64,000 nucleotides of DNA from Cheilinus undulatus (Eukaryota; Chordata; Actinopteri; Labriformes; Labridae). This document shows, piece after piece, positions 1 through 12,100 of the stretch. The position numbers and the translations under genes are program-made. The notes below the pieces were generated by a model. It was not told where the DNA came from and ran no database searches. It worked only from the letters and a program-made list of their open reading frames with translations. The stretch covers positions 20,104,438 through 20,168,437 of the forward strand of contig NC_054888.1 of assembly GCF_018320785.1 (NCBI RefSeq), given 5' to 3'. How positions within the stretch are numbered: the stretch's first letter is position 1; every line of letters begins with the position of its first letter.

Positions 1-181
1 ATAAAGCGGCTAAAGCTGCGTTAGCTAGGCTGGGAGAAACTCGCCCTCCAGCGGCGACCATGACGGCGACGTTCTCGGTTAAAAAACATTCTTTCACACG
101 GGCTAACACGACGTTTCAACGTTTCTTCAGCGGAGCCGGGGTGCGACCCGACACAGGGAAGATGGAAAGAGAGGTACTCAC

Positions 182-290
182 CGAAATTAATGCAGATAAA
201 AAACGGTTGTGAACCAGGGGAATCAAACCAAAGTGATGAGTCTCTCTGCGGCCCAAACAAAAAGACCTTCCCGTCAGGACTTCCGCAGGC
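182..290 (-). other. Possible first exon of a gene running off the left edge
   Basis: On the minus strand the segment below the GC box ends at 182 with TTCG followed by GTGAGTAC, a strong consensus 5' splice site (intron GT at 181-180). Together with the promoter-like block just above it, this suggests a transcribed 5' exon, perhaps non-coding, whose body lies to the left of the window. A 50-codon plus-strand frame starting at the ATG at 60 is an alternative reading, but I recognise no protein in either. The exon start is not determined. Confidence 0.35.
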
Positions 291-312
291 TCCGCCCACT
301 GCGCATGCGCGA
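290..312. promoter_or_regulatory. NRF1 palindrome plus GC box, promoter-like
   Basis: Positions 301-310 are the perfect palindrome GCGCATGCGC, the core NRF1 site. Positions 292-297 (CCGCCC) are a GC box read on the minus strand. The block is far more CpG-rich than the AT-rich DNA to its right, and lies about 110 bp upstream of a consensus minus-strand splice donor. It looks like a TATA-less housekeeping promoter for a leftward gene. The motifs are seen directly; the function is inferred. Confidence 0.5.
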
Positions 313-2250
313 TTTAAAGGGGATTTCCGTTAAACAAAAAAGGAAAAAAATAAATTAATATTTAATTATTCGTCTTTTAAAGAGGAAGTAAGGACAAAGA
401 AAGTTATAGAAAATTGTATTAGCATTAAGACACTTCCTCAATGAACACTGTTAAACATTTTTATTAGATAATCGCAGTTTGATCTAGAAAATCCTTTTAT
501 TGAAACACCAGTTTTTGAGACATTTCCTTATTAATGTCACTTTTTTCTATTAACTCTTATCAATCTTATGCTGAATGTTTTTATATACAACACACCAGGA
601 AGGAGCATATGAATTTTCTCATTAATTTATTTATAAGATTGTTAGTGTGCTCTTATGTTTGTATGCATTTATTATATGCTAGATTGTGTACACATGGTGA
701 AAATAATAACATATATTGGGGAAAATGGAGATGTTTATCAATCACAATTAATGTGATTAATCTATATAGTTCTAAATATAATGAATATTCAATTGGTAGC
801 TCGTTTTGCAGCATAGCTGTTCTTCAAGGCACACATCTACGACCCAATAAAAACAACATGATCCATTTTTGGGTCTCTATCCACCTTTTAAGAACCACTG
901 CTTAAAAAAGAAACATTAAATAGGGTAATTTTACAAAGCATTAGTAATAGTTATAATGATTAATATTAATTTACCTTATTAAATCCTTATATTTTATCCA
1001 GTGCTGCCAAATTGAAGTTTCCTTTGAGTCGATTTTAGATTATTATTTATTCTAATCACCTTAACTGCAGCAGCATCTTCACGTCACTTCACACAAGAGC
1101 ATTTCACACTCTTTTATCACACTTATAGGATACACCTGCATGTATGAAGACACCTGCTGGAGCATGCATACTCACAGACTCCCATTTAACCATATATTCT
1201 GATTAAAAATCCTGTATTTTACTGCGATTCCCTGAATATTAATCCTTTATTCAATCTGTGAATTGAGTTCACTCTCCTGTTTTCGTATTGCTTTACCTGT
1301 GATACTGTTCTGTTTGAAGAACATCTTTATATTATTTTAGGAAACAGCCCTCTCTGCTTACTTGCATTTCCTACCCTCCTTGTGTCATTCTCCTCCCTAG
1401 CTTCACTCTCTGTCGATCTTCAGGCCTCCTCAGTGACAGATGAGACTTCGAGCGTCATGGACATGCAATCATCCTCTGTCCACATAAAGACAGAGCTGTT
1501 AGTTTACAATCATTTACTGTCTATTTAATTTGGCTGTGGTGTGATAGCTCTTTTCTGTTGATGTGTGTGTGTAAGTGGTGTTAACCACCAGTGAACAAAA
1601 AAACAACAGTTTATTGTATACATTTAATAATAATAACATAATAATGTCTCAATCATTTATTCTGTATTTGAAGAATGAAAAATGTTGAACATTTTGTAAA
1701 ATCAAGGGGCTTTTAAGAGATTCACATCACATCATACATTCAATTTCAAACAAAAAATGTGAGTAAACTAAAGCAAACAGGTATTTTTATTTTTTTGTCA
1801 TAATAGTACATTTAAAGGATAACTAAACCCCAGAGCCAAGGTGTAGAGTCCTCTTGACGCTACACCTTGACCAAGAGAATTACTTTTGCTTCTCTCTAAA
1901 ATAGAGCTGCCACTATGGCAGCTGAGATGGACAAAATAGCTTTTCTCTCAGAAAAAAATAAGCGTGTGCAGTCGTGTTTTAATTTATAGTTTTAATATAC
2001 ATGCCTGGCCAGCAGCGTCCAGAATTTTATTTTATTTATTTATTTATTTATTTATTTATTTGAAAGGGAAAGTGCACATTAATGAACAAACGTACGAAGT
2101 ACATACTGTAAATGCGCCAGAGTTAGCAAAAATGCAAATTTTCGAATAGAGCAGTGTCCTAAAGTGCTGGTGTGTTTTAGCCTTTAGACCTCTGACTGAA
2201 GTGCATCTATCCTTTTGAAAAAAATGCCTTTAGAGTATGTACCACCTTTA
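313..2250. other. Intergenic AT-rich DNA, no gene recognised
   Basis: No conserved coding frame is visible. The longest frame here (534-905, plus) is AT-driven, with no recognisable domain or splice context. It contains an (ATTT)n microsatellite at about 2025-2061. A short perfect inverted repeat, CAAGGTGTAG at 1837-1846 and its complement at 1860-1869, may be the core of an old mobile-element relic. Confidence 0.6.
2025..2061. repeat. (ATTT)n microsatellite
   Basis: About nine uninterrupted ATTT units. Confidence 0.9.
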
Positions 2251-2781
2251 GGCTGCGTGTCCATAGCCAGCTTTTTTTTTTGCACTGGCAGCTCTCAGGA
2301 CTTCATTTCCAGAGCGCTTCTCGCCAGAGCTTATTGCTACATTACAAAAAGTAAACCCCGCTTTCCTCGGCTGCTACTGTAATGTTGTTTGAAAATAGCT
2401 CTATGTGTGTCATATTTCCATATTTCAAGCAAATATCACACAGAGGACACGTGTAAAGGAATCCTGTCCTGACACAGGCAGCAGCTGCAGACCTGAAAAC
2501 TACCCTCCAAAAAAAGAGGAAAAAGCCAAGCTGGATCGTTTTCTCTTCTGTCAGAAGTCCCGCCCCTTCTTGATTTTGTTTGGCAAGTGAGGGAGAAGTG
2601 AAAAGCAGAGACATGCTCAGTGCGGCTCCAAAAGTTGAACAATTTCCATCTGAGAGCACTTTGAGCACAGCGGAAATATAAGCTGACGCTGAGGGGGCTT
2701 TTTCCACCAAGAGCACGCTGGACTACACTGGTTTCAAATTTTAAAAATAGGCGCTAAAAAAAGCAGGCTATGGACAAAGGC
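2251..2781. mobile_element. MITE-like element with about 20-bp imperfect terminal inverted repeats
   Basis: The left end (GTCCATAGCCAGCTTTTTTT from about 2259) and the reverse complement of the right end (TGTCCATAGCCTGCTTTTTT, ending about 2776) match with few differences. No transposase frame lies between them, so this would be a non-autonomous DNA element of about 530 bp. The family was not identified and no clear target duplication was found. Confidence 0.5.
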
Positions 2782-3137
2782 TCCAAGAATGCATTTAAAT
2801 GGAACATTTACTAAAACATCGTGTTAAACATAGACATCAACTAGGTGACGGTGCTAAAGTGGTTCAGCTGCAGTACCCTGGTTTAACCTGTAGAGGGAAA
2901 TCACATTTTTCATACAAGTGTAAGATTTTAAAAGATTCAAGTTGGACCTAAATTATTTAACAACATCAGTTTATACCAATATACATGACTTCTTTCTTAG
3001 CAGTCTGAGGGTTACATTATACTTTAAAATGAGTCGTTAGTAAAAATATATTGCTTATTTGTGCCTGTTGTATGTTATATTTAGCATTCAGTCAGTCAAG
3101 CTTTCTTTGGATGATGTAGGTAATAAAAACAGTGATT
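2782..3137. other. Probable 3' UTR and downstream flank of aox
   Basis: This is the minus-strand sequence following the aox stop codon (3138-3140). I see no canonical AATAAA on the minus strand close to the stop; only variant signals are present (for example TATAAA near 2969), so the poly(A) site is unresolved. Confidence 0.4.
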
Positions 3138-6100
3138 TTAGATGTCTAAGGCCCATGGTTTGAAAGATCCTGGTTCGCTGGCTGGAATCTAAAACAATAA
3201 AACACAGCAGTAAGAAAAAATGTCACAAGAAATGTGAAAAATTGGCTGCAACATCATGAACAGACTGAAGCAATTACGATTTCAATCAAGAATTCTCTTT
3301 TTCTTTTTTAACTTGAATGTCTGATAACTTGTCAACCTTCTCAGTTAGCTTAATTGGCTCATTATATTGTTTAAGTTCACAATATTTTCAGGAAATTAAG
3401 ATTTGGAGTATTGCTGTTTTTAAGACAATACCAGAATCGAACAAAATAAATTAAAAAATATTTTTTCTATTTTTGAAAATACTACTCTTAACAAGTTCAG
3501 CTTAAGTCACAAAAACGGCTAAAAACAAGAAATCTGCCTTCTGTTTTTCAGAACAAATGAACTATATCATGACAGAATAATTTTAGTTAACTTTATTTTA
3601 AGACTTTAGAATTTATAGCTTCTCCTATGTTTTCTTTAAGTGTATTTGGACACCTTGTATTAAAAAAATAGCATCTTAGATCTGCAAGGGGAATGATTTC
3701 TTTGTTGATAAAAAACTCAAAGGTCCCCTCCTTCCAAAAAGGAAGACTTCAGAGATATTCTCCAATTTTTGAAATGTAAATTTTCCACTGAGTCCAAACT
3801 ACAAGGTAAAAAGAAACACTTACAGCATTTTTTTCTTTTTTTTTTTTTTTGACTGTTTATTTCAGCACATCTTACCTTCTGAGTAAAGGGGGATGCACAC
3901 GCCATGCAGGCTCTCTCCGGCGTTGCAGGGCTGTTCAGAGTAAACGGGCCGACCAAACCAGACTCTGAGCGTGCTGCGGCCACGGCGTCTTTGATGGCAA
4001 AGAAGACCGAACTGCCGAGGAAGAGGGTGGGCTCCCCAATCCCCTGCAGAAGCAGAAAACAAACAGGAGTCTTTAAAATAGAAATACAGTAAAGAACAGA
4101 TCAGACACATCAAACTGAGGGCGTGTTTCTGACCTTGGAGGAGTAGATGGCGTGTGGATTGTGTGAGTCCGACAGCAGAGAAATGTTGAAGCGAAGTGGC
4201 ACATCGCATACAGCTGGGATCTTATACTGAGATGGACCTCGAGTGTACAGGAGCCCGGAGGGGGAGAACTTCAGCTCCTCCATTGTGTAGAGGCCCAAAC
4301 CCTGCATGAACGCTCCCTCAATCTGAAAGAAGGATAGAGCACAGAAAAATGGGAAAGGAGGTACAGAAAGTCATGTTAAAAAGGGAAAAAGTAATAACTG
4401 CCCTCTATAAAACTAGACATACAGTAGTTTGCAAATGTTTGGACAACAAAAACATAGGCAAAGCAAGTATAAAAGATATATAAAAATCACATTCTTTTTG
4501 GTAACTTCATGGTTTGATAAATGTCTTCAGCTGGACCTTCCAACAGGGTCTAGACCAGGGGTGTCCAAATTAGACTTCACTGTATTGTACTTCTTAGTTT
4601 CAGCGCAACTTCACCAGTAACGAATTACAGGGAAAAAAAACTTAATATTGATGATTAATGATTTTGCAATCAAAAAAGTCAAAAACTACAATCATGATTT
4701 TTAACAGTTAAAGTAAAACCATGAGTTTAAAAGGTCAAAAATGAGACAAAAAATAAATAAAAATTTAAATGGAAAAGGTCAATATTTGGAATTAAAAATT
4801 ATATTTAGGAGTTGAAAAGGTCAACATCTGAGAAAAAAATTCTAAATCAAGAGTTAAGAAGGTAAAAATATGAGATCATATTAAAAATGAAGAGTTTTAA
4901 AGGTCAAAAAATAAGATAAAATTCTAAATCATGAGGTTTTTAATGTCAAAATGTGAGATAAAATGAAAAATACTGAGTTATAAAGGTCCAAAAATGAGAT
5001 AAAAAATTTAAGATTTTAAACCAAAAAGGTTAATATTTGGGATTAAAAGTTAGGAGTTTAAAATGTCAAAATGTAAGATAAAATTCAAATTCATGAGTTT
5101 AAAACATCAAAATATGACTTAAAAATTAAGATGGTGAATGTTAATGGTCAAATTATGAGATAAAAGTCAAAGTTATGATTTTAAAAGGTCAAAATATGAA
5201 AAAAAAATCAAAACTTTAAGTCAGAATTGTGAGATGCAAATTAGAAAATATGATATGAAAACACAAATTTCTTTCCCACATTATTGACTTTTATCAAATT
5301 GTTTTAACTCTTTACTCTTTCTACTTTTTGTGACTTAAAAAGGATATTTTCAATCATCAAGGTTAAGGTTACATCGTTATACTGGAGGAAATGTGAAGAT
5401 CTCATACTAGTGGGCCAGTTATAATATAACTATGATATGACCTGGTGGGCCAGGTATTACTGTGCCACGGCCAGATTTGGCCCCCAGGCTTTGAGTTTGT
5501 AAATGACAACCAAAGCAATGATGTTATCTTGATTTATAATTCTGCAATTATGTATATAACACTTTAGCATTTAAGGGCAAAGCCAAATGATCATGTCTGC
5601 CCATTAATAAGTTTTTATAACTAAAAAAGACATAAAAAGATCACTTTGACCTTTTCAGATAACCTATTATGCGCTAAGAAAAAATAAATTTTGCACATTT
5701 GCACCTTTGCACTTTATTTTACACTTAAAAACTAATAAAATGATTCAGACCTGAGTAGAAACCTCCCTAAAATTTTGCATCTGCTTTTCTGCACCTTGAA
5801 AAAGACTTTTCTCACCTGTCCGATGTCTACTGAAGGGTTCACACTTCTCCCTATGTCCATCACCATGTCTGTCCTCACCGTCTACAAGAAAAAAAGGAAT
5901 AAATCCAGATTTTTCTGGTAATTTTGCTGAAAAAAGAAGCTGGAAGATGACGTTTTTCTGACCCTGTAGTCTCCCGTCAGACAGTCGAGCTCCACCTCGC
6001 TGCAGCAAGCTCCGAATGTGTAGTAGGCGTACGGCTGACCCTCCATCTTCTCCCAGTTTATATACAGATCATGACCTCTGAGGACACACAGGTAAACACG

Positions 6101-9100
6101 GCTCAATAAATAAATAAGCAAATAAAAGATTAAAAACCAGGCTATCTGTTTTCATTCATACCTGTAGTATCCAGTAGCTGATAAACTGATTTTGTCCACA
6201 AAATATGCTTCACTCACCTACAGAAAAAAGACAGATTTTTGCTTTTAAGAGTAAGATTCATCAGATTTTATGATTCATTTCTTGGTAAACCATACCCATC
6301 TCTCCCATGGTCCTTTGGGGTTCCTCTCCCTGACTGGCTTGAGTCGCTGGTACAAAATCTGGCAGGCATTCTGAATAAAAGAAAACAAAATTAAACTTAT
6401 TTCAAATTAACTGAAAGTGTTTTAATTAGGTGTTTAAGAGGCTGAGAACTGGACTTTACCTGGACCGCCATGCCGTTGGCGTCCGTGCCGAAGGAGGCCG
6501 CAGAAGGGCAGGTGTTGGGGACCGTGTTGGTGCTGGTTTCACTGATGTAAATCTTGGAGGTTGGGATGTGAAGCTCTCGACTCGCCACCTGGCAGGAAAC
6601 AGGGACAGTTAAAAACTATTCATATTTGAAGTCTACAAAAGCACCTCAAATATACATAATTTCAGTTCATGACAGAGGCAGAGGCAGAAGAGAGGGTAAC
6701 AAAGCTTAATTTTATGAAAAAAAGTTTGGATTTTATGACGCTCTTTGGAGGTTTCTCAAACTCCACCTGTTGCATTTTGGTGTGGAGTCCCTGACCCATC
6801 TCTGTCCCACCGTGAGTGACGAGAACAGAGCCGTCTTTGTAGATGTGAACCAAAGCTCCAGCCTTTAACACACAAGCACATTCAGAAAATTATTTCACAG
6901 GATATACTGATAGTTTTGAACAGCCTGACTGACTTATTGGACTATTTTCCCTGCTACATTTTTGCTTTAATCAAGATAAATGCATGCCTAAAATCTTTTG
7001 AAACTAATCCCACAGACCTGATTTAAGAAGCTCTCAGCAAATGCGATTCCATATTTAATGGGGATGATGGAAATCCCTCTCTTCTTCCAGCGGTTCTGCT
7101 GGTTGAACTGGTCGGTGGCTCTGCGGCGGGCGTCGAATTCCGACTTTTTCTTACACTCTTCCCAGCAGCGCAGCAAATTCTCAGGATTGAACGCAAACTT
7201 GTAGTGTGTGATCGACGGCCCCCTGTACATGTTGATCTCTCGAATCTGAGGGAGAATTCAACAACAAAAATAGAAGTGCCCAGTATTTGCCTATCTATTG
7301 CTTTTAAATTACCAAAACTGCATTAATACATTGGAAGCCTTGTGCATTTCCTTTGGAGCTTTTGGACAAAAATACAACTGAAGACCTGTAAGCATGCTTG
7401 GCCAATAAAGCTGATTCTGGTTCTCAATTTTGACAACCTTTTCCCCGATAACCAACATCTGGCACAAAAACTGGACTCAAACCTGATCTGCTGGGCGTCC
7501 GAGAACCATGGCTACATCATTGAACATGTTCTCCACGACCAGGAGAGTCTGCGGCACACCGAAGCCTCTGAAGGCAGTGTTGGACTTCAGGTTGGTCCTG
7601 CAGGCGGTGGCACAGGCCCGCAGGTTAGGGATCTTGTAGGCTGCATCCACGTGGAGAACAATTTTATCAACCACCTGAAGAAAGAAGTTTAAAAATGCAT
7701 CACTGTCTCTCTTAAACATGTGAAAAGTTTGCCACGAAAATGACAGGTTTCTACTAACCAGCAGAGACTCATCGACGGTGTTCCCAGCGTTGGTGTAGTA
7801 CTGAAGATCTGCAGCCATAATTCTACCATCTTTCATGAAACCAACCTGAAACAAACAGCAATAAATGTGAGGATATTTTTAACTTTTCTTCCCTTAAATC
7901 ACCTGTAACTTGTCAGATTTACTGTGGAGACATTTGATTTAAGGGTTACAAAAATCAAAAGTGTGTTTTTGTACTTTGTATTTTCCCAGGATGGGATGGC
8001 GACCTCCGGTGATCAACATGTCGTCGCCTCGCTCCAGGACACAGCGCACTGGACGATTGGTCCTAGAATAAACATCAAACCATTGCAGCTGACTTCTGTC
8101 TTAAGAGTGATATCTCTTCCTGTGTCTTAAAAGTTATTTTGGATGTGTTTTTTTGTGTGTTTCTGTGACTCACTTCCAAGCAGCCACAGCCGTGATACTG
8201 GCCAGTATGGCCGTTTTAGTGATCTTCCCTCCAAAAGCTCCACCCAGCCTTTTGATGTGGCAGGTGACTCTGTTGGATGGGATGCCCAACGTCTCTGCAA
8301 CTGCCTCCTGAGGACAGAGAAAGATTTAAACATCATCATAGAAATGTTAGTTCCACTTTTAATCAAATATCTCAGCTGCTGTCACAGTCAGCAGTAAACT
8401 CCACAGTTAGGACTGCAAAGGTGGCAAAAACTGCAGATTTATTATGCAGACCTGTGTCGACGTGGGCCACTGAGTGGAGACGTAAACGTTGAACTCCATC
8501 TCCTCTCCAACAGGAACGACCAGCATGCTCTGAGTCTCCATGTAGAAATGTTCCTGACCGCCCATTTTAATCTCACCTGAGTGGACGATCACAAATAAAC
8601 AGAGAGAAAAATTGATTTCTTAACATTTAAAGATTTTGACATTTGCAGATGCAGAACATGGTCGACCTTTTTAAAAAGACACTGTCTTTTACCTTCACAA
8701 ATCTGATCAACAGTTTTAAAAGCTTCAGTCACGTTTCCTTGCTCAAGCATCCTCGACGGCAGGTAGAAAGACGACTTCTCCATGGCGTCCTGTCACAGAT
8801 AAAAACTTTTATAGTAGCGTGTAGTGAGATGATTTTGAGGGAAAACTGTTGTGTTGGATTTTTTTGTTGATAGTGAGAATCTGATCTGACCTCTATGGTG
8901 AACACGGGGTCAGGTAGGTCTTCATAGCTGATCTTCACAGCGTAAGCTGCTCGTTTGGCGTGTTCCCTCGTGTCTGCGATAACGGCACAAACCATCTGAC
9001 CGATGCATGACACCTGCAAACAAACATCACAAGAGGAAATTACACTACAGATGGTCTAAGAGCTTGTTTTAATTTTTCTGTGAAAGTCTGGTGTAAACAG

Positions 9101-12100
9101 TTTCCTATATTTTGCCTAACTTAAACTTAAATCTGATGATGGATTTACATACAGTTTATTACTGATCAATTTACATCAACCAAATCAAACTATAAACAAA
9201 GGGATTTCAGAGGATTTCTAGAAATATATACAGTTTCTATGGCTTAAACCAAACGTTAAAAGAAAGAGCATTTCACTGCACACACTGGAGTGCATATATT
9301 GAACAATAAATATTAAATATATTGGGTTTTTTCCATGCAACGCAATTTCCAAAATCTCAACTTCTTATTTCTCATATTTATTTTTGTATAAATGTTATAT
9401 TTTTGTTGTTCAAAGACAATTGTTTTGTATATCTGTGCAGAAAAACGGTGGTTTGAGTCCTGTTTCACTATTTCAGTTAAAAGTCTGACATTTTCTCCTT
9501 TATATCTTGATAATTTTCGTCTTTTTCTGAAGCGCTAGTTGTCTAAGAAAGACTAAAAAACTCACAAATTAATATAAAAAAATATGTCAAATTCACAGGC
9601 ATTTTGGGAGAAGTTTAATCAGATTTTTGCCTTTAAAATTATGGCTATTTATTTCGGTATTTTCACCCCTCACAAACAAAAATTTTAACAATAAAGACAA
9701 AAAACAATAAAGATATTACAAATTTAAAGATAAAAAAAGAATAATTTGTACTTCTTTAAGGAACTACAAAAATGAAAGTCTCTAAATACTGTGAAACAAC
9801 TGACCTAGAAAGTTTATTTACACTGTTCAACCTACAATGCATATTGATCAATTTGTATATTTCAAATAAATACAAAGTTACACTTTTAATGCATGCAATT
9901 TTCACAAATTTGCAACTACATCCGTCCTTTTATGATATTCTAAAATTTATGTTGTATTTTTTATATTTTATGGATATTATTTTAAGGCCTTTTATACCTT
10001 TATGCAAAAAACAGTAGTCTAAATCCTTGTTTAAGTTTTAATCTAAAGATATTCAATACCTTCAACTAGAATATTATAGAACAGGCTGGTAATTCATGCC
10101 CATTTTTATTTTTGTCATCTCTGTTATCTTCAGTGTTCCTATTCAGTTTCAATTTTGCTTTTTTTGGCATGAACACCTGTCCTGTCCTGTATCACTTAAC
10201 AAATAAAATTATACACTTCACACATTATTTTATTATTTTAAATCTGACACCTTTAAGGTTGACAAAAAAAGTAGAAATTTAGTTTCAGCTTGTTATGCTG
10301 AAAATTAACGTTCTGTATCACTTGTTTTTTTAGTATCTTCAACCTTCATAAACTTGTTAATTTCATCCAAAAAACATGAATCACAAAGGATTTAAACACG
10401 ATTTCATTCTCACCTCACTCTGAGCAAGCAGATCCTCGTCATATCCAAACATCTCTCTGACTTTTGGTCCAGGAATATCTTTGGCGGTGATGACGTCGAC
10501 CACACCGGGGAGCCGCAGAGCCCCGCTCACATCGATCCCGCTGTTAAACCAGATCATTTAACACCAAAATCAAAAAGGCTGAGATGATTTTGCTTCTGCT
10601 TTACTCTCTGCTTACGTGATTTTAGCTTTTGCTCGAGTACTGGTGGCAAAAGACAGGAAGAGCTCTCCTTCTGTTGGTGGGATGTCGTCGCAGTAAACGG
10701 CCTCGCCTGTCGCCTGGCTGATGGCAGAGCGGTGCATCATGGGACGCCCCACAGGGTCCTGCTTGCTTTGGTCCTTTGACACATGCTACAGAAGAGGAAG
10801 AAGATGCTGGATTGATTTTACTGTATAAGGGTCAAGCATCTCATTTCTAGACACTCTGCATGTAAATTTTGCCTCCCATTGGGACATTTTTTACAGAGTA
10901 CAAGCATGCAGGCCTTATTTTGCTTTGTATGTCTTGAAATAGGAGGATTGCCTGATAAAAATAAACATTTTTAACAAAATATTAAACAAATACACTTGCT
11001 TCAGTGTGAGTTTTTGCAGCAGATTTCTGACCTGGAATTCCTGCAGGCTGGGTTGGATGTCTCGGGGTAAAGGCTCAATCTTCTCTGGAAGTTCCCCTTC
11101 AATTACTTTCTGTAGACAGAAAGTGTTCTTAATTCTTGATTTTAATCATTTGCATGATCTTAGTCCCGCAATTACAAAGAGTTAAGCCTCCTTTTTCATC
11201 AAAGACTTTGTTCTCACCATCTCTCTGAGCTTCTGCAGGACCTCCAGGTTGAATTTGAAGAGGAAGCTGAGGGATAAAGAGCGACGAAACTCCACTTTTC
11301 CTCCGGGAGCTGACGGAGGTAGGGGCAGTTCATCCAGGAGGATGTCATAGGCCCGGCTGAGGGTCTCATCATCCCACGGCCTGAAGAAAAAATCTGCTCT
11401 TTTTAGGGTCTCTAGGTTTTAGACAAGAAACTGTGCAAAATCGAAAAGAAATTTGAACAAAAAGAAATAAATGTAGGAAAAATACGGAGATAGAAAAGAG
11501 TACTTAAAGGAAAGAAAACATTATAATAATGTGAGGAATATTAACTCTGACCTTGTAGTGATGGCTGCACAGGTTTTAGCAGCACTCAGGGTGGTTGCTC
11601 CCATCCCTCCATAGTAAATACTGACGTCCTCAACGACTCTCGACCCCTCAGAGAAACTCACTCTCATCCCTGACGTCACCGTGGCAAAGGACGTCTCTTT
11701 TCTTGGAGCCTGGCGGAAAACTCGGACAAACTCCCCCTAAAGGACCGACCATCATGTAATCCAAATTCTCAAAAATTCAAAAATAATCACTTATTTATTT
11801 TATAGGCTTTCAACACAGTGTATCTGACATTCTCTCAAACTTCATCAAAAACAGTGACAACTAATGGGTATTTACAGGATGTCTGATCATGACTTGGCCT
11901 TTTCAGTGAATGCTTGTTAGCATGGTTAAACTAAAAGGTTCATGCATGAAAAAGTCAAACAATCCTGTAAAATTAAACACTTCTAGACAGTGGTTGTTTT
12001 ACCTTCCTGGTGAAAGGGATGAAAACAGAGATGACGATCTCCTCCGGTTTCAGGATGGTTTTGCAAAAGCTCACAAAGAAATCTTGGTTCAAGGGAACTT

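Larger units (their letters stand above)
3138..11109 (-). other. aox: aox exons 16-35: molybdopterin domain
   Basis: Exons: 11109-11032, 10785-10616, 10540-10414, 9013-8891, 8789-8693, 8576-8452, 8307-8174, 8062-7975, 7845-7759, 7674-7483, 7245-7018, 6862-6767, 6588-6460, 6370-6296, 6217-6162, 6077-5963, 5881-5816, 4322-4134, 4043-3876, 3188-3138. Key segments: GEAVYCDD (exon 17), [17 protein letters not shown] (21), GGAFGGKI with Ile805 (22), [11 protein letters not shown] (25), [15 protein letters not shown] (27), GIGEP with Glu1265 (34), and the terminal EPGSFKPW (35). The 17-codon last exon, including the stop, was found from the AOX C-terminal motif and a matching acceptor at 3190-3189. 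Confidence 0.93.

Noticed and set aside
60-211. 50-codon frame with a good Kozak start on the plus strand
   Set aside because: The minus-strand promoter motifs and consensus donor fit better, and I recognise no protein. It remains possible but unsupported.
534-905. 123-codon plus-strand frame
   Set aside because: It is AT-rich, with no domain, no conserved motif and no supporting splice sites.
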